Shown: positions 10,865-19,626, counted from the first letter of the stretch. The stretch: 64,000 bases of DNA from Demequina rhizosphaerae (GCF_000971255.1 NZ_BBMC01000003.1:483341-547340), one strand, 5' to 3'. Notes: a model not told the origin generated them from the sequence alone. Program-made: numbers and translations.

Positions 10865-13522
10865 GTGTCCGGCGGTGCGCCAGTCACCGCCCGTTCCGAC
10901 GTTGACATCGAGAGGGACGCTGAGGTCGCCTGCGGCGCGCATCTCCTCCCTGAGAATGGTCTCGACCGCCGCGCGCTCACCGGGGGCTGTCTCGACCACG
11001 AGCTCATCATGCACCTGAAGTACCTGCCGGGATGCCAGACCTTCGTCCTTGAGCCGCGCCTCGACGCCCAGCATCGCGCGCTTGATGAGGTCCGCCGCCG
11101 AGCCCTGGATGGGCGCGTTGAGCGCGACCCGCTCCGCGATGTCGCGGCGCTGCCGGTTGGTCGACGTGAGGTCGGGCACGTAGCGGCGGCGACCGAAGAT
11201 CGTCTCCGTGTAGCCGTCCTTGCGCGCCTGCTCGACCACCGCGTGGAGGTAGTCGCGCACGCCGCCGAAGCGCGAGAAGTAGTCGTCCATGAGCGCCTGC
11301 GCCGCGCCGACCGGCAGCCCCAGCTGGCGTGCGAGGCCGAACGAGGACAGTCCGTACGCGAGCCCGTAGGACATCGCCTTGACCTGCGAGCGCATCTCGG
11401 GGGTGACGCCCTCCGGCTCGACGCCGAACACGCGCGAGCCGACGAAGCGGTGGAGGTCCTCCCCCGCCGCGAACGCCTCGATGAGCCCGGAGTCGCCGGA
11501 CAGGTGCGCCATGATGCGCATCTCGATCTGCGAGTAGTCCGCCGTCACGAGCGTCTCGAAGCCGTCGCCCACGACGAAGGCCTCGCGGATCCGGTGCCCC
11601 TCGGGCGTGCGGATCGGGATGTTCTGCAGGTTGGGGTCCTTGGAGCTGAGGCGCCCGGTGGCCGCGACCACCTGCGAGAAGGTCGTGTGGATGCGGCCGT
11701 CCGGCTGCACCGCCTGCGCGAGCGTCTCGATGATCTGCGACAGCTTGGACGCGTCGCGGTGCGCCAGCAGGGCCGTGAGGAACGGGTGCGGCGACTTCTC
11801 GTTGAGGTCGTGCAGGGACGATGCGTCGGTCGAGTAGCCGGTCTTGATCTTCTTGGTCTTGGGCATGCCCAGGCGGTCGAACAGCACCTCCTGGAGCTGC
11901 TTGGGCGAGCCGAGGTTGACGCGGTCGCCGCCGATCGCGGCGTACGCCTCCTCCGCGGCGCGGTCGGCGCGGCCGCGGGCCTCGTCGGACAGCGCGCCGA
12001 GCTTCTCGCGGTCGACCGCCATGCCCGCGTGCTCCATGCGCGCGAGCACCGTGACGAGCGGGATCTCCAGGTCGGCGTACAGGTCGGCCATGCCGCGCTC
12101 CTCGACCATGGGGTCGAGCACCGCGGCGAGGGCGCGCACGTGCGCGGCCCGCTCGCCGGCACCCTCGGCGGCCGAGCCACCGAGGCCGAGGTCGAGCTCG
12201 CCCGACGCCGCGGCCGAGTCGAGCGTGAGTCCCAGGTGGCGCTGGAGGATCTGGTCGAGCTCGAAGCCGCGCTGGTCGGGGTTGACGAGGAAGGCCGCGA
12301 TCTGGGTGTCGCCGGCGATGCCGGCGAGGTCCCAGCCGCGCGCCTGGAGCGCGTGCCACGCGTCCTTCGCGGCGTGCAGCACCTTGGGCACGGACGCGTC
12401 CGCGAGCCAGGCCGCCAGCGCCTTCTCGTCGTCCGGCCCGAGCGCGGTGAGGTCGATGCCCCACGCGACGTCGGCGGCGTCCGCGACGCCCAGGGCCCAC
12501 GCGTCGGCGTCGGCCCCGCCGCGGCCGTCGACGTGCACCGCGACGGGTCCGGTCATCGCCGTGACGGCCTCGACGGCGCCCTCGGTGCGGACGACCACGG
12601 CGGCCGTCTCGACGGCGGCCTCCCCCGCATCGTCCCCCGCGGCGAACGGCAGCAGCCGGTCGCGCAGCGTGCGGAACTGGAGCGCGTCGCACACCTGGTG
12701 GATGGCGTCGGCGTCGCCGCCGCCGTACTCGAGGTCCTCGACCGGCACATCGACCTCGAGGTCGGTGAGCAGGTGGTTGAGCTCGCGGTTGAGGCGCACC
12801 TGGTCGACATGGTCGCGCAGCGACTGCCCGGCCTTGCCGGGGACGTCCTCGGCGCTGTCGAGGATGCCCGTGAGCCCGCCGTACGTGCCGATCCACTTCG
12901 CGGCGGTCTTGGGGCCCACGCCGGGCACGCCCGGCAGGTTGTCGCTGGTCTCGCCGACGAGCGCCGCCATGTCCGGGTACTGCTCGGGGCGCACGCCGTA
13001 CTTCTCCTGCACCGCGTCCGGGGTGAAGCGCACGAGGTCCGAGACGCCCTTGCGCGGGTAGAGCAGGGTGACGTCGTCGTTGACGAGCTGGATGGTGTCG
13101 CGATCTCCCGACACGACGAGGACGCGCAGCCCGGCCTCGCGGCCCAGGCGCGCGTACGTCGCGAGCAGGTCGTCGGCCTCGTAGCGGGGCTTGTCGACCG
13201 CGGCGACGCCGAGCGCGCCGAGCACCTCGCGGATGAGCGGCACCTGCGGCTCGAACTCCGGCGGCGTCTCGTCGCGGGTGCCCTTGTAGGACGGCAGGCG
13301 CTCGGTGCGGAACGTGCCGCCCGGCAGGTCGAACGCGACCGCGAGGTGCGTGGGCTCGTGGTCCTTCATCAGCGTCGCGAGCATCGTGGTGAAGCCGTAG
13401 ACCGCGTTGGTCGGCACGCCGGTGCTCGTCGCGAAGTTCTCGACCGGGAGACCGAAGAAGGCCCGGAAGGCCATCGAGAGGCCGTCGACGAGCAGGAGTG
13501 TTCCCTTGGTGGATTCGCTCAC
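10862..13522 (-). CDS. polA: DNA polymerase I
   Basis: PolA fills repair gaps and removes RNA primers. The 886-residue product has an N-terminal 5'-3' exonuclease/FEN domain (LLLVDGLSMAFRAFFGLP to about residue 300), a middle domain that lacks the DxE residues of a working 3'-5' exonuclease (as usual in actinobacteria), and a C-terminal polymerase with motif A (DYSQIEMRIMAHLSGD), motif B (KAMSYGLAYGLSSFGL) and motif C (QVHDELV). The GTG at 13522 is preferred because TAGGTT lies seven bases upstream; an ATG at 13543 in the same frame would overlap the start of the divergent thioesterase gene. Confidence 0.97.
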   Translation of the reverse strand: MSESTKGTLLLVDGLSMAFRAFFGLPVENFATSTGVPTNAVYGFTTMLATLMKDHEPTHLAVAFDLPGGTFRTERLPSYKGTRDETPPEFEPQVPLIREVLGALGVAAVDKPRYEADDLLATYARLGREAGLRVLVVSGDRDTIQLVNDDVTLLYPRKGVSDLVRFTPDAVQEKYGVRPEQYPDMAALVGETSDNLPGVPGVGPKTAAKWIGTYGGLTGILDSAEDVPGKAGQSLRDHVDQVRLNRELNHLLTDLEVDVPVEDLEYGGGDADAIHQVCDALQFRTLRDRLLPFAAGDDAGEAAVETAAVVVRTEGAVEAVTAMTGPVAVHVDGRGGADADAWALGVADAADVAWGIDLTALGPDDEKALAAWLADASVPKVLHAAKDAWHALQARGWDLAGIAGDTQIAAFLVNPDQRGFELDQILQRHLGLTLDSAAASGELDLGLGGSAAEGAGERAAHVRALAAVLDPMVEERGMADLYADLEIPLVTVLARMEHAGMAVDREKLGALSDEARGRADRAAEEAYAAIGGDRVNLGSPKQLQEVLFDRLGMPKTKKIKTGYSTDASSLHDLNEKSPHPFLTALLAHRDASKLSQIIETLAQAVQPDGRIHTTFSQVVAATGRLSSKDPNLQNIPIRTPEGHRIREAFVVGDGFETLVTADYSQIEMRIMAHLSGDSGLIEAFAAGEDLHRFVGSRVFGVEPEGVTPEMRSQVKAMSYGLAYGLSSFGLARQLGLPVGAAQALMDDYFSRFGGVRDYLHAVVEQARKDGYTETIFGRRRYVPDLTSTNRQRRDIAERVALNAPIQGSAADLIKRAMLGVEARLKDEGLASRQVLQVHDELVVETAPGERAAVETILREEMRAAGDLSVPLDVNVGTGGDWRTAGH

Positions 13523-13529
13523 AGGTGCC

Positions 13530-13535
13530 AACCTA
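13530..13535 (-). promoter_or_regulatory. -10 hexamer TAGGTT for leaderless polA
   Basis: TAGGTT, spacer GGCACCT, then the GTG of polA. The whole divergent spacer is only 19 bases, so this promoter's -35 region falls inside the thioesterase coding sequence. Confidence 0.5.
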
Positions 13536-13541
13536 TCTTCC

Positions 13542-13952
13542 ATGTCAGACGCCGAGGTCTCCCTGCCGCCGCTGCCCGAGGACGGGCTCATCGCCCGGAT
13601 GGGCATCTCCATCATGACCGTCACCCCCGACAGCGCGACGGGGACGATGCCCGTCGAGGGCAACACGCAACCCTATGGCCTGCTGCACGGCGGAGCGTCC
13701 GCCGTGCTGGCCGAGAGCCTCGCCTCCCTCGCGGCCGCCGCGCACGCCGGACCCGACGGGATCGCGGTGGGCGTCGACCTCAACATGACGCACGTGCGCG
13801 GGGCGCGCCACGGCATCGTCACCGGCGTCGCCACCGCCATCCACCGGGGCCGCACCGTCGCGGCGTACTCCATCGAGATCACGGACGAATCGGGCGCGAC
13901 CGTGTCCGTGGGACGGCTGACCTGCGCGATTCGGCCGCGCCATGCCACATGA
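13542..13952 (+). CDS. PaaI-type hotdog-fold thioesterase
   Basis: A 136-residue member of the PaaI/YdiI hotdog thioesterase family, which hydrolyses acyl-CoA thioesters in the cytoplasm. The central helix shows the family motif YGLLHGGASAVLAES (HGG followed by the Glu/Ser helix), then VGVDLNMTHVRGARHG, the strand that lines the substrate pocket. The substrate cannot be read from the sequence; close relatives act on phenylacetyl-, hydroxybenzoyl- or menaquinone-pathway intermediates. The ATG at 13542 is the only sensible start. The gene diverges from polA and precedes livH by 54 bases on the same strand. Confidence 0.9.
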   Translation: MSDAEVSLPPLPEDGLIARMGISIMTVTPDSATGTMPVEGNTQPYGLLHGGASAVLAESLASLAAAAHAGPDGIAVGVDLNMTHVRGARHGIVTGVATAIHRGRTVAAYSIEITDESGATVSVGRLTCAIRPRHAT

Positions 13953-14006
13953 ACGAAACATCCCTCGGGTAGGTTCGGCGGCAACCTTGACCTTGGAGGG
14001 GGTTCC

Positions 14007-15080
14007 GTGTTGGCCACTCTTGACCGACGAGCGCTGCTGAGGGCAGCGCTCGTCTTCCTGATCGCGGCGGTAGGCATCACCGCGATCCTTTCGATGGGAG
14101 GCGCGGCGGAAGCCGCGACCGCCGAGACGGAGGCCGTGACGACCACGGCCACCTCCGGCGGCACCAACCTCCTCGTCCAGAACCTGTTCAACGGCATCGT
14201 CTTCGGCCTGCTGCTCGCGCTCGCCTCGGTGGGCCTGTCGCTCATCTACGGCACCACCGGCCTGAGCAACTTCGCGCACGGCGAGATGGTGACCTTCGGC
14301 GCGATGATCACATACTTCCTCGCCACCCCGCAGGAGGTCTCGTTCCCGCTGCTGCCGTTCTCCTTCTCGGTGAACTGGCCGTTCTGGCTCGCCGCGCCCG
14401 TCGGCATCGCGATCGCGACGTTCTTCGGCTGGGTGCAGGACAAGATCATCTGGAGCCAGCTGCGCCGCCGTCGCGTCGCGATGGTCCAGCAGATGATCGT
14501 GTCCATCGGCCTCTCGCTCGCGCTCGTCAACTTCATCCAGTGGTGGATGGGCGGCCGCCCGGTGCGCCTCGTCACCTCGATCGACCCGCGCAAGCAGTAC
14601 GGCCCGATCTCGGTCGGCAACGTCACGCTCATCTCGATGGCCATCGCGATCATCGCGATCATCGGTGTGGCGTTCTTCCTGCAGCGCACCCGCCTGGGCC
14701 GCGCGACCCGCGCCGTGTCGGACAACCCGGCCCTCGCGTCGGCCTCCGGCATCAAGGTCAACTCGATCATCCGCATCGTCTGGATGATGGCCGCCGGCCT
14801 CGCCGCGCTCGGCGGCATCCTGCTCGCGCTGTACCAGCAGGGCATCGGCTTCGACGACGGCACCAAGCTGCTCATGATGATGTTCGCCGCGGTGACGCTG
14901 GGCGGCCTCGGCCACCCGTACGGCGCGCTCGTCGGCTCGCTCATCATCGGCGTCGTCGCGGAGGTGTCGACCGTGTGGCTGCCGCCGGACCTCAAGTTCG
15001 CCACCGCGCTCGGCATTCTCATCATCGTGCTGCTGGTGCGCCCGCAGGGCATCCTCGGCAAGGCGGAAAGGGTCGGCTGA
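14007..15080 (+). CDS. livH: Branched-chain amino acid ABC transporter permease LivH
   Basis: One of the two membrane subunits of a Liv-type importer for leucine, isoleucine and valine or related substrates. The 357-residue protein has an added N-terminal hydrophobic segment (residues ~12-36, ending near AEAATAETEA) that looks like a signal or extra membrane anchor. Canonical LivH sequence follows: NGIVFGLLLALASVGLSLIYG, LSNFAHGEM, and the coupling-helix region (RVAMVQQMIVSIGLSL). It starts with GTG at 14007 behind a strong GGAGGGGG. It is the first gene of livHMGF, with a one-base gap to livM. Confidence 0.95.
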   Translation: MLATLDRRALLRAALVFLIAAVGITAILSMGGAAEAATAETEAVTTTATSGGTNLLVQNLFNGIVFGLLLALASVGLSLIYGTTGLSNFAHGEMVTFGAMITYFLATPQEVSFPLLPFSFSVNWPFWLAAPVGIAIATFFGWVQDKIIWSQLRRRRVAMVQQMIVSIGLSLALVNFIQWWMGGRPVRLVTSIDPRKQYGPISVGNVTLISMAIAIIAIIGVAFFLQRTRLGRATRAVSDNPALASASGIKVNSIIRIVWMMAAGLAALGGILLALYQQGIGFDDGTKLLMMMFAAVTLGGLGHPYGALVGSLIIGVVAEVSTVWLPPDLKFATALGILIIVLLVRPQGILGKAERVG

Positions 15081-15081
15081 C

Positions 15082-16050
15082 ATGGACATCATCTTCGACG
15101 TGCTCCGCACGGCCATCGCGCCGTCGACCGCCGCCTTCGCGCTCGCCGCGATCGGCCTCAACTTCCACTTCGGCCTCACCGGCCTGCTCAACATGGGCCA
15201 GGCGGGCTTCATGCTCCTGGGCATGTACGGCTTCGCCATCTCCATCCAGCAGGGCTGGCCGATCTGGATCGCCGTCATCGTGGGCCTCATCGCCGCCGCG
15301 ATCTTCGCGGTGCTGCTCGGCTGGCCGACGCTGAAGCTGCGCGGCGACTATCTCGCCATCGTGACGATCGCCGCCGCGGAGATGGTCCGCTTCCTCGGCC
15401 GCTCGCAGAGCCTCAAGGACCTCACGGGCGCCTCGAGCGGCATCCGCGGCTCGGACTACAAGGCCCCGTTCGAGGAGCTGTCGCCGTTCCCCGACAGCAT
15501 CGTCACGCTCGGCCCGTTCTCGATGCACGGCTCCCGGTCGTCGTCGTGGTGGCTCACCACCGTCACCTGGGTGCTCGTGCTCCTGTGCGCCGGCCTGTTC
15601 TGGCGCCTCGCGAACTCCCCGTGGGGCCGCGTGCTCAAGGGCATCCGTGAGGACGAGGACGCCGTGCGCTCGCTCGGCAAGAACGTCTACTCGTACAAGA
15701 TGCAGGCGCTCATCATCGGTGGTGTCATCGGTGCGCTGGGCGGCATCACGTGGGCGCTCGGCAACTCGGTGCAGCCCGACTCGATGGGCCGCCCCACCAC
15801 GTTCTGGCTGTGGACGCTGCTGCTGCTCGGCGGTGCCGCGACCGTGTTCGGACCGCTGCTCGGATCGATCCTCTTCTGGTCCTCGTTGACCCTGGTGAAG
15901 AGCCTCGCGTCCGCGTTCATCCCGTCCGACGTGCTCGCACCCACCGAGCTCGAGCCGTTCTCGCTGGTGCTCGTCGGCGTGACGCTCATGCTGCTGGTGG
16001 TGTTCCGCCCCCAGGGTGTCCTGGGCAACAAGAAGGAGCTGGCGTTCTGA
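15082..16050 (+). CDS. livM: Branched-chain amino acid ABC transporter permease LivM
   Basis: Second membrane subunit of the Liv importer, partner of LivH. The 322-residue product has the LivM pattern: an N-terminal AIGLNFHFGLTGLLNMGQAGF segment, GWPTLKLRGDYLAIVTIAAAEM, and the NSPWGRVLKGIREDEDAVRSLGK cytoplasmic loop that contacts the ATPases. It ends in LLVVFRPQGVLGNKKE. Start ATG 15082 is one base after the livH stop; its stop overlaps the livG start (TGATG), so translation of the operon is coupled. Confidence 0.95.
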   Translation: MDIIFDVLRTAIAPSTAAFALAAIGLNFHFGLTGLLNMGQAGFMLLGMYGFAISIQQGWPIWIAVIVGLIAAAIFAVLLGWPTLKLRGDYLAIVTIAAAEMVRFLGRSQSLKDLTGASSGIRGSDYKAPFEELSPFPDSIVTLGPFSMHGSRSSSWWLTTVTWVLVLLCAGLFWRLANSPWGRVLKGIREDEDAVRSLGKNVYSYKMQALIIGGVIGALGGITWALGNSVQPDSMGRPTTFWLWTLLLLGGAATVFGPLLGSILFWSSLTLVKSLASAFIPSDVLAPTELEPFSLVLVGVTLMLLVVFRPQGVLGNKKELAF

Positions 16051-16910
16051 TGGCCGACACCGCATTCGCCTCTGTCCCCCACGAGGCGGGCTCGAAGAAG
16101 CCCGACCCGATCCTCATCGCCGACGGCGTCACGCGCCGCTTCGGCGGCCTCACCGCGGTGAACGTGGACCACTTCGAGGTCCAGCGCAACACCATCACGG
16201 CGCTCATCGGCCCCAACGGCGCTGGCAAGTCCACGTTCTTCAACCTGCTCACGGGCTTCGACTCGGCGCAGGAGGGCGAGGGCCAGTTCAACGGCAGGCC
16301 GCTGCGGGGCATGGCGCCGGCGAAGGTGGCCCGTGCGGGCATGGTGCGCACGTTCCAGCTGACCAAGGCGCTCAGCCGCATGACGGTCATCGAGAACATG
16401 CGCCTGGGCGCGCAGGAGCAGCCGGGCGAGAACCTGCTGCGCGCGTTCGCGCCGCCGCTGTGGAAGGCCCGCGAGCGGGAGATCACGGAGCAGGCCCACG
16501 ACCTGCTCCACCGCTTCAAGCTCTACGAGAAGCGGGACGACTACGCCGGCTCGCTCTCGGGCGGCCAGCGCAAGCTCCTCGAGATGGCGCGCGCGCTCAT
16601 GTCGAAGCCGACCATGGTGATGCTCGACGAGCCGATGGCAGGTGTGAACCCCGCGCTCACCGAGTCGCTCCTCGACCACATCGTCGAGCTCAAGGAGGAC
16701 GGCATGACCGTCCTGTTCGTCGAGCACGACATGCACATGGTGCGACGGATCTCCGACTGGGTGGTGGTGATGGCCGAGGGCAAGATCATCGCCGAGGGCC
16801 CGGCCGGCACCGTGATGTCGAACCCGGCGGTGCAGGACGCCTACCTCGGCGCCCACCACGACACCGACCTGTCCGAGCTGTCCGAGCTGTCCCTGGAGGA
16901 TGACGCATGA
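16050..16910 (+). CDS. livG: Branched-chain amino acid ABC transporter ATPase LivG
   Basis: First ATPase subunit of the Liv importer. The 286-residue protein has Walker A GPNGAGKST near residue 53, the Q-loop region (RTFQLTKALSRMTVIENM), signature LSGGQRKLLEMARALM, Walker B MVMLDEPMAGVNP and the switch histidine (VLFVEHDMHMV). A short Ser/Leu/Glu-rich C-terminal tail is extra. The ATG shares bases with the livM stop, and the gene overlaps livF by four bases (ATGA). Confidence 0.96.
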   Translation: MADTAFASVPHEAGSKKPDPILIADGVTRRFGGLTAVNVDHFEVQRNTITALIGPNGAGKSTFFNLLTGFDSAQEGEGQFNGRPLRGMAPAKVARAGMVRTFQLTKALSRMTVIENMRLGAQEQPGENLLRAFAPPLWKAREREITEQAHDLLHRFKLYEKRDDYAGSLSGGQRKLLEMARALMSKPTMVMLDEPMAGVNPALTESLLDHIVELKEDGMTVLFVEHDMHMVRRISDWVVVMAEGKIIAEGPAGTVMSNPAVQDAYLGAHHDTDLSELSELSLEDDA

Positions 16911-17635
16911 CCGACAAGCCCGTGATCCTCGACGCGGACAACCTCATCGCCGGCTACCTGCCGGGCATCAACATCCTCAACGGATGCTCGATGGAGGTGA
17001 AGGAGGGCGAGCTCATCGGCATCATCGGCCCCAACGGTGCCGGCAAGTCGACCTTCCTCAAGGCGCTGTTCGGCCTCGTGCCGGTGCGCGACGGCTCGGT
17101 GACGCTCGGCGGTGAGGACATCACCAACCTGCGCGCCGACGAGCTCGTCAAGCGCGGCGTCGGCTTCGTCCCGCAGACGAACAACGTGTTCCCGTCGCTC
17201 ACCATCGAGGAGAACCTCGAGATGGGTGCGTACCAGGCCAGCAAGAACTTCAAGAAGCAGCTGAAGAAGATCGGCGACCTGTTCCCGGTGCTCATCGAGC
17301 GCAAGAACCAGCGGGCCGGCTCGCTGTCCGGCGGTGAGCGCCAGATGGTCGCCATGGCCCGTGCGCTCATGATGGACCCGCACGTGCTGCTGCTCGACGA
17401 GCCCAGCGCCGGCCTCTCCCCCGCGCGTCAGGACGAGACGTTCGTCCGCACCCGGGAGATCAACAAGACCGGTGTCACGGTGATCATGGTCGAGCAGAAC
17501 GCCCGCCGCTGCCTGCAGATCTGCGACCGCGGCTACGTCCTCGACCAGGGCACGTCCGCCTACACCGCGACCGGCCAGGAGCTGCTCAAGGACCCCAAGG
17601 TCATCGAGCTCTACCTGGGCACGCTCGGCGCGTAG
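16907..17635 (+). CDS. livF: Branched-chain amino acid ABC transporter ATPase LivF
   Basis: Second ATPase of the importer, 242 residues, pairing with LivG. It shows Walker A GPNGAGKST near residue 42, LSGGERQMVAMARALM and LLLDEPSAGLSPA, followed by MVEQNARRCLQICDRGYVLDQG and the LivF ending IELYLGTLGA. It is the last gene of the operon and is followed by a strong terminator. The binding-protein gene livK is not in the operon but lies convergently 670 bases downstream. Confidence 0.96.
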   Translation: MTDKPVILDADNLIAGYLPGINILNGCSMEVKEGELIGIIGPNGAGKSTFLKALFGLVPVRDGSVTLGGEDITNLRADELVKRGVGFVPQTNNVFPSLTIEENLEMGAYQASKNFKKQLKKIGDLFPVLIERKNQRAGSLSGGERQMVAMARALMMDPHVLLLDEPSAGLSPARQDETFVRTREINKTGVTVIMVEQNARRCLQICDRGYVLDQGTSAYTATGQELLKDPKVIELYLGTLGA

Positions 17636-17653
17636 CGCCCGTCCCGGTCTCTG

Positions 17654-17687
17654 AAGGCCCGGTCCCGCCTCGGCGGGGCCGGGCCTT
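17654..17687 (+). terminator. Terminator of livHMGF
   Basis: A 15-base-pair stem (17654-17668 with 17673-17687, one G-T pair) with a four-base loop, followed by TTTCGCTT. It begins 19 bases after the livF stop. Confidence 0.88.
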
Positions 17688-17778
17688 TCGCTTGCGCGGA
17701 GTCCCCCGCTCTCCGGTCTGCGGTGCCTGCTCGCCGCCCCGCCGCTCGCCGCAACCGGCGTACGAGACCCCGCTGGAT

Positions 17779-17789
17779 CGCATCGTCCC
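17779..17789 (-). repeat. Dispersed motif copy (CGCATCGTCCC on plus strand)
   Basis: Exact 11-base match to the reverse complement of GGGACGATGCG, 83 bases from an inverted partner at 17872. Confidence 0.85.
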
Positions 17790-17871
17790 TGGGCAAGTTG
17801 CACATGCCCGATGCGGTACGCCGGTTCGCGCGCGGCGGGGCGGGGCGGGACGGGGTGGCGTGAGGTGGGGC

Positions 17872-17882
17872 GGGACGATGCG
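17872..17882 (+). repeat. Dispersed motif copy (GGGACGATGCG)
   Basis: Exact 11-base copy just before the first 122-bp repeat; with the copy at 17779 it forms an inverted pair. Confidence 0.85.
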
Positions 17883-17890
17883 TCGGTCCC

Positions 17891-18012
17891 GTCTCCCCTG
17901 CGCCGGGCGGCCCGCTCGCATGACGGAGCGATGAGCGGACGGTCCGACCCACGAGCCGGTACCGCCCTGACCGTAGGACCCTTCGCCGGGTGATCCGACG
18001 GACAAGCCGGCG
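17891..18012. repeat. 122-bp direct repeat, copy 1
   Basis: Begins GTCTCCCCTGCGCCGGGCGG and ends near GATCCGACGGACAAGCCGG. It is about 90% identical to the copy 149 bases downstream. A partial third start (GTCTCCCCTGCGTCGGGCGG) lies between them at 18021-18040. The shared core includes GACGGAGCGATGAGCGGACG and CCGTAGGACCCTT. Confidence 0.88.
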
Positions 18013-18039
18013 AAGGCCGGGTCTCCCCTGCGTCGGGCG

Positions 18040-18161
18040 GTCTCCCCTGCACTGGGCGGCCCGCTCGTATGACGGAGCGATGAGCGGACGGTCCGACCCA
18101 CGAGCCGGTGCCGACCTCCCCGTAGGACCCTTGGCCGGGTGATCCGACGGACGTGCCGGCG
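18040..18161. repeat. 122-bp direct repeat, copy 2
   Basis: Second copy, beginning GTCTCCCCTGCACTGGGCGG and ending near GATCCGACGGACGTGCCGG. Differences from copy 1 are scattered single bases, so the duplication is not brand new. It is too long and too irregular in spacing to be a CRISPR repeat. Confidence 0.88.
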
Positions 18162-18177
18162 TCGGTTGCGGCGCCAT

Positions 18178-18193
18178 CGCGACGCGCGTCGCG
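18178..18193. repeat. Perfect 16-bp palindrome
   Basis: CGCGACGCGCGTCGCG is its own reverse complement, located between repeat copy 2 and the livK terminator. It may be a protein-binding site or chance in GC-rich DNA. Confidence 0.5.
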
Positions 18194-18260
18194 GCCCACA
18201 TCGCGTTCCGCGCCCCAGCGTTCACATCCAGTTGGCCGAGCCGCCCCCGGACAGACGGAA

Positions 18261-18286
18261 GGGCCCCCGGCCGAAGCCGGGGGCCC
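18261..18286 (-). terminator. Terminator of livK
   Basis: A perfect 11-base-pair GC stem with a four-base loop, read on the minus strand 22 bases after the livK stop and followed by CTTCCGTCT. Confidence 0.85.
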
Positions 18287-18307
18287 TCCGAGTGTCGCGA
18301 GGCTGGA

Positions 18308-19582
18308 TCAGCCCTGCGGCACCTCGCCGTAGACCGAGGTCAGCAGCGAGTAGGTGTTGTCGTCGCCGTACTCGTAGACGCCGATGTAGGCGGACGAGGG
18401 GTCGTTGGCCGAGTTGAACGGGCCGGCACCGGAGATCGTCTGGTAGTTGATCTCCTCGCCGTCCTCGAGCAGCGCGACGCAGTCGGCGAAGCCGGTGCAC
18501 TCCGTGCCGCCCTCGGCGCCCGAGACCGCCGCGAGGTTGTCCGCGATGGTCTGGCCGTCGACCGCACCGCCGCGCACGGCCGCGAGGGCCGAGAGCATGA
18601 CGGCGTCGTAGGACTCGGCGCCGTACGCGTACTCGTCGAGCGAGCCGCCGTCGGCGACGGAGTCGAGCATCGAGCGGAAGTCGCTCTCCGGGCTCGCGCC
18701 GGGCAGGGTGCCCTTGGCGCCGGTGAGGGCGCCCGCCTCGAGCTCGTCCGAGTAGTCGGCCAGGTTGCCGTCCACGAGGTACAGCTTCGACGTGTCGAAG
18801 CCGGCCGCGACGAGCTCGGGGATGATGAGCGCCGTCTGGTCGAACGCGATGAGCGCGATCGCCTCGGGGTTGGTGGCGAGGATCGCCTGGACGTCGGAGG
18901 CGAAGCTCGAGGCCGACGGGTCGAACTCCTGACCCGACGAGCCGTAGGTGAGCGAGCCGCCGGCGGCCTCGACGGTCTCCTGGACGACGTCGCGCAGCGA
19001 GGTGCCGTAGTCGTCGTTGAAGACGAGGACACCGATGTTCGAGTAGCCGTCCTCGAGGATGAGGTTGCCGAGCGCGTTGCCCTGGACGGTGTCCGGCGGA
19101 GCGGTACGGAAGTACAGCGGCGAGTAGCCGGAGAGGCTGGTCGCGGTGTTCGCCGGCGAGATCTGCACGACGCCCGCGTTGGTGATGTCGTCCACCGCGT
19201 TGAGCGTGACCGAGGACGAGGCCGCACCGACGACGACGGAGACGCCGCCGCTGAGAAGCTTGGTGACCGAGTCCGAGGTGATGTTCGGGTTGTCGGTGTC
19301 CGAGGAGTCCTCGTGCTGGACGGTGACGTCCGAGCCGAGCACACCGCCGGCCTCGTTGATCTCCTTGATCGCGAGGTCCACACCGGCGATCTCCGGCGGG
19401 CCGAGGAACGCGAGCGAACCGGTGATCGGCAGCAGCGAACCAACCTTCAGACCCTCGCCCGAGCCACCGTCGGCGCTCGAGCTCGAACCGCTGTCGCTCG
19501 CCTCAGACGAGCACGCGGCGAGGGAAATGGTCGCGACGGCGGCGACGGCCGCGCCACGGGCGATGGAGTTCCATCGTGCCAT
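18308..19582 (-). CDS. livK: Branched-chain amino acid ABC transporter substrate-binding lipoprotein
   Basis: Periplasmic-binding-protein-like subunit (type I fold) that captures substrate for LivHMGF, anchored to the outer face of the membrane. The 424-residue precursor has a signal peptide with lipobox LAAC (Cys24) followed by a Ser/Asp-rich linker. The binding domain starts near GLKVGSLLPITGSLAFLGPP, with GADLAIKEINEAGG-like sequence, and contains VVVGAASSSVTLNAVDDITN and a middle hinge (NLILEDGYSNIGVLVFNDDYG). ATG 19582 has a strong GGGAGGAAG ribosome site. It is convergent with livF, an unusual arrangement that lets it be controlled separately. A perfect inverted repeat sits just upstream of the ribosome site. 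Confidence 0.94.
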   Translation of the reverse strand: MARWNSIARGAAVAAVATISLAACSSEASDSGSSSSADGGSGEGLKVGSLLPITGSLAFLGPPEIAGVDLAIKEINEAGGVLGSDVTVQHEDSSDTDNPNITSDSVTKLLSGGVSVVVGAASSSVTLNAVDDITNAGVVQISPANTATSLSGYSPLYFRTAPPDTVQGNALGNLILEDGYSNIGVLVFNDDYGTSLRDVVQETVEAAGGSLTYGSSGQEFDPSASSFASDVQAILATNPEAIALIAFDQTALIIPELVAAGFDTSKLYLVDGNLADYSDELEAGALTGAKGTLPGASPESDFRSMLDSVADGGSLDEYAYGAESYDAVMLSALAAVRGGAVDGQTIADNLAAVSGAEGGTECTGFADCVALLEDGEEINYQTISGAGPFNSANDPSSAYIGVYEYGDDNTYSLLTSVYGEVPQG

Positions 19583-19599
19583 GTTTCTTCCTCCCACTA

Positions 19600-19616
19600 G
19601 GTGAGACGATCTCACC
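19600..19616. promoter_or_regulatory. Inverted repeat upstream of livK (candidate operator)
   Basis: GGTGAGA-CGA-TCTCACC, perfect 7-base arms around three bases, 18-34 bases before the livK ATG. It is either an operator over the transcript start or a small leader hairpin next to the ribosome site. A TetR/GntR-type repressor site is plausible; the binding protein is unknown. Confidence 0.55.
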
Positions 19617-19626
19617 TTGGTTAGTG

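Larger units (their letters stand above)
17689..18257. other. Gene-free spacer between livF and livK, rich in repeats
   Basis: No credible gene is present in 569 bases. The spacer holds two dispersed-motif copies in inverted orientation (17779-17789 and 17872-17882), a G-rich run near 17833-17873, a duplicated ~122-bp repeat and a 16-base palindrome. Open frames that cross it on the minus strand consist only of translated repeat and are not conserved protein. Confidence 0.75.

Noticed and set aside
17891..18161. CRISPR array
   Set aside because: Only two full copies of a long imperfect repeat, no uniform spacers, no cas genes.
17601..18225. Overlapping minus-strand open frames through the livF-livK spacer
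   Set aside because: They translate the duplicated 122-bp repeat (repeated SDHPAKGPT and ARGSDRPLIAPS segments) and run into the livF antisense; no ribosome site or conserved domain.
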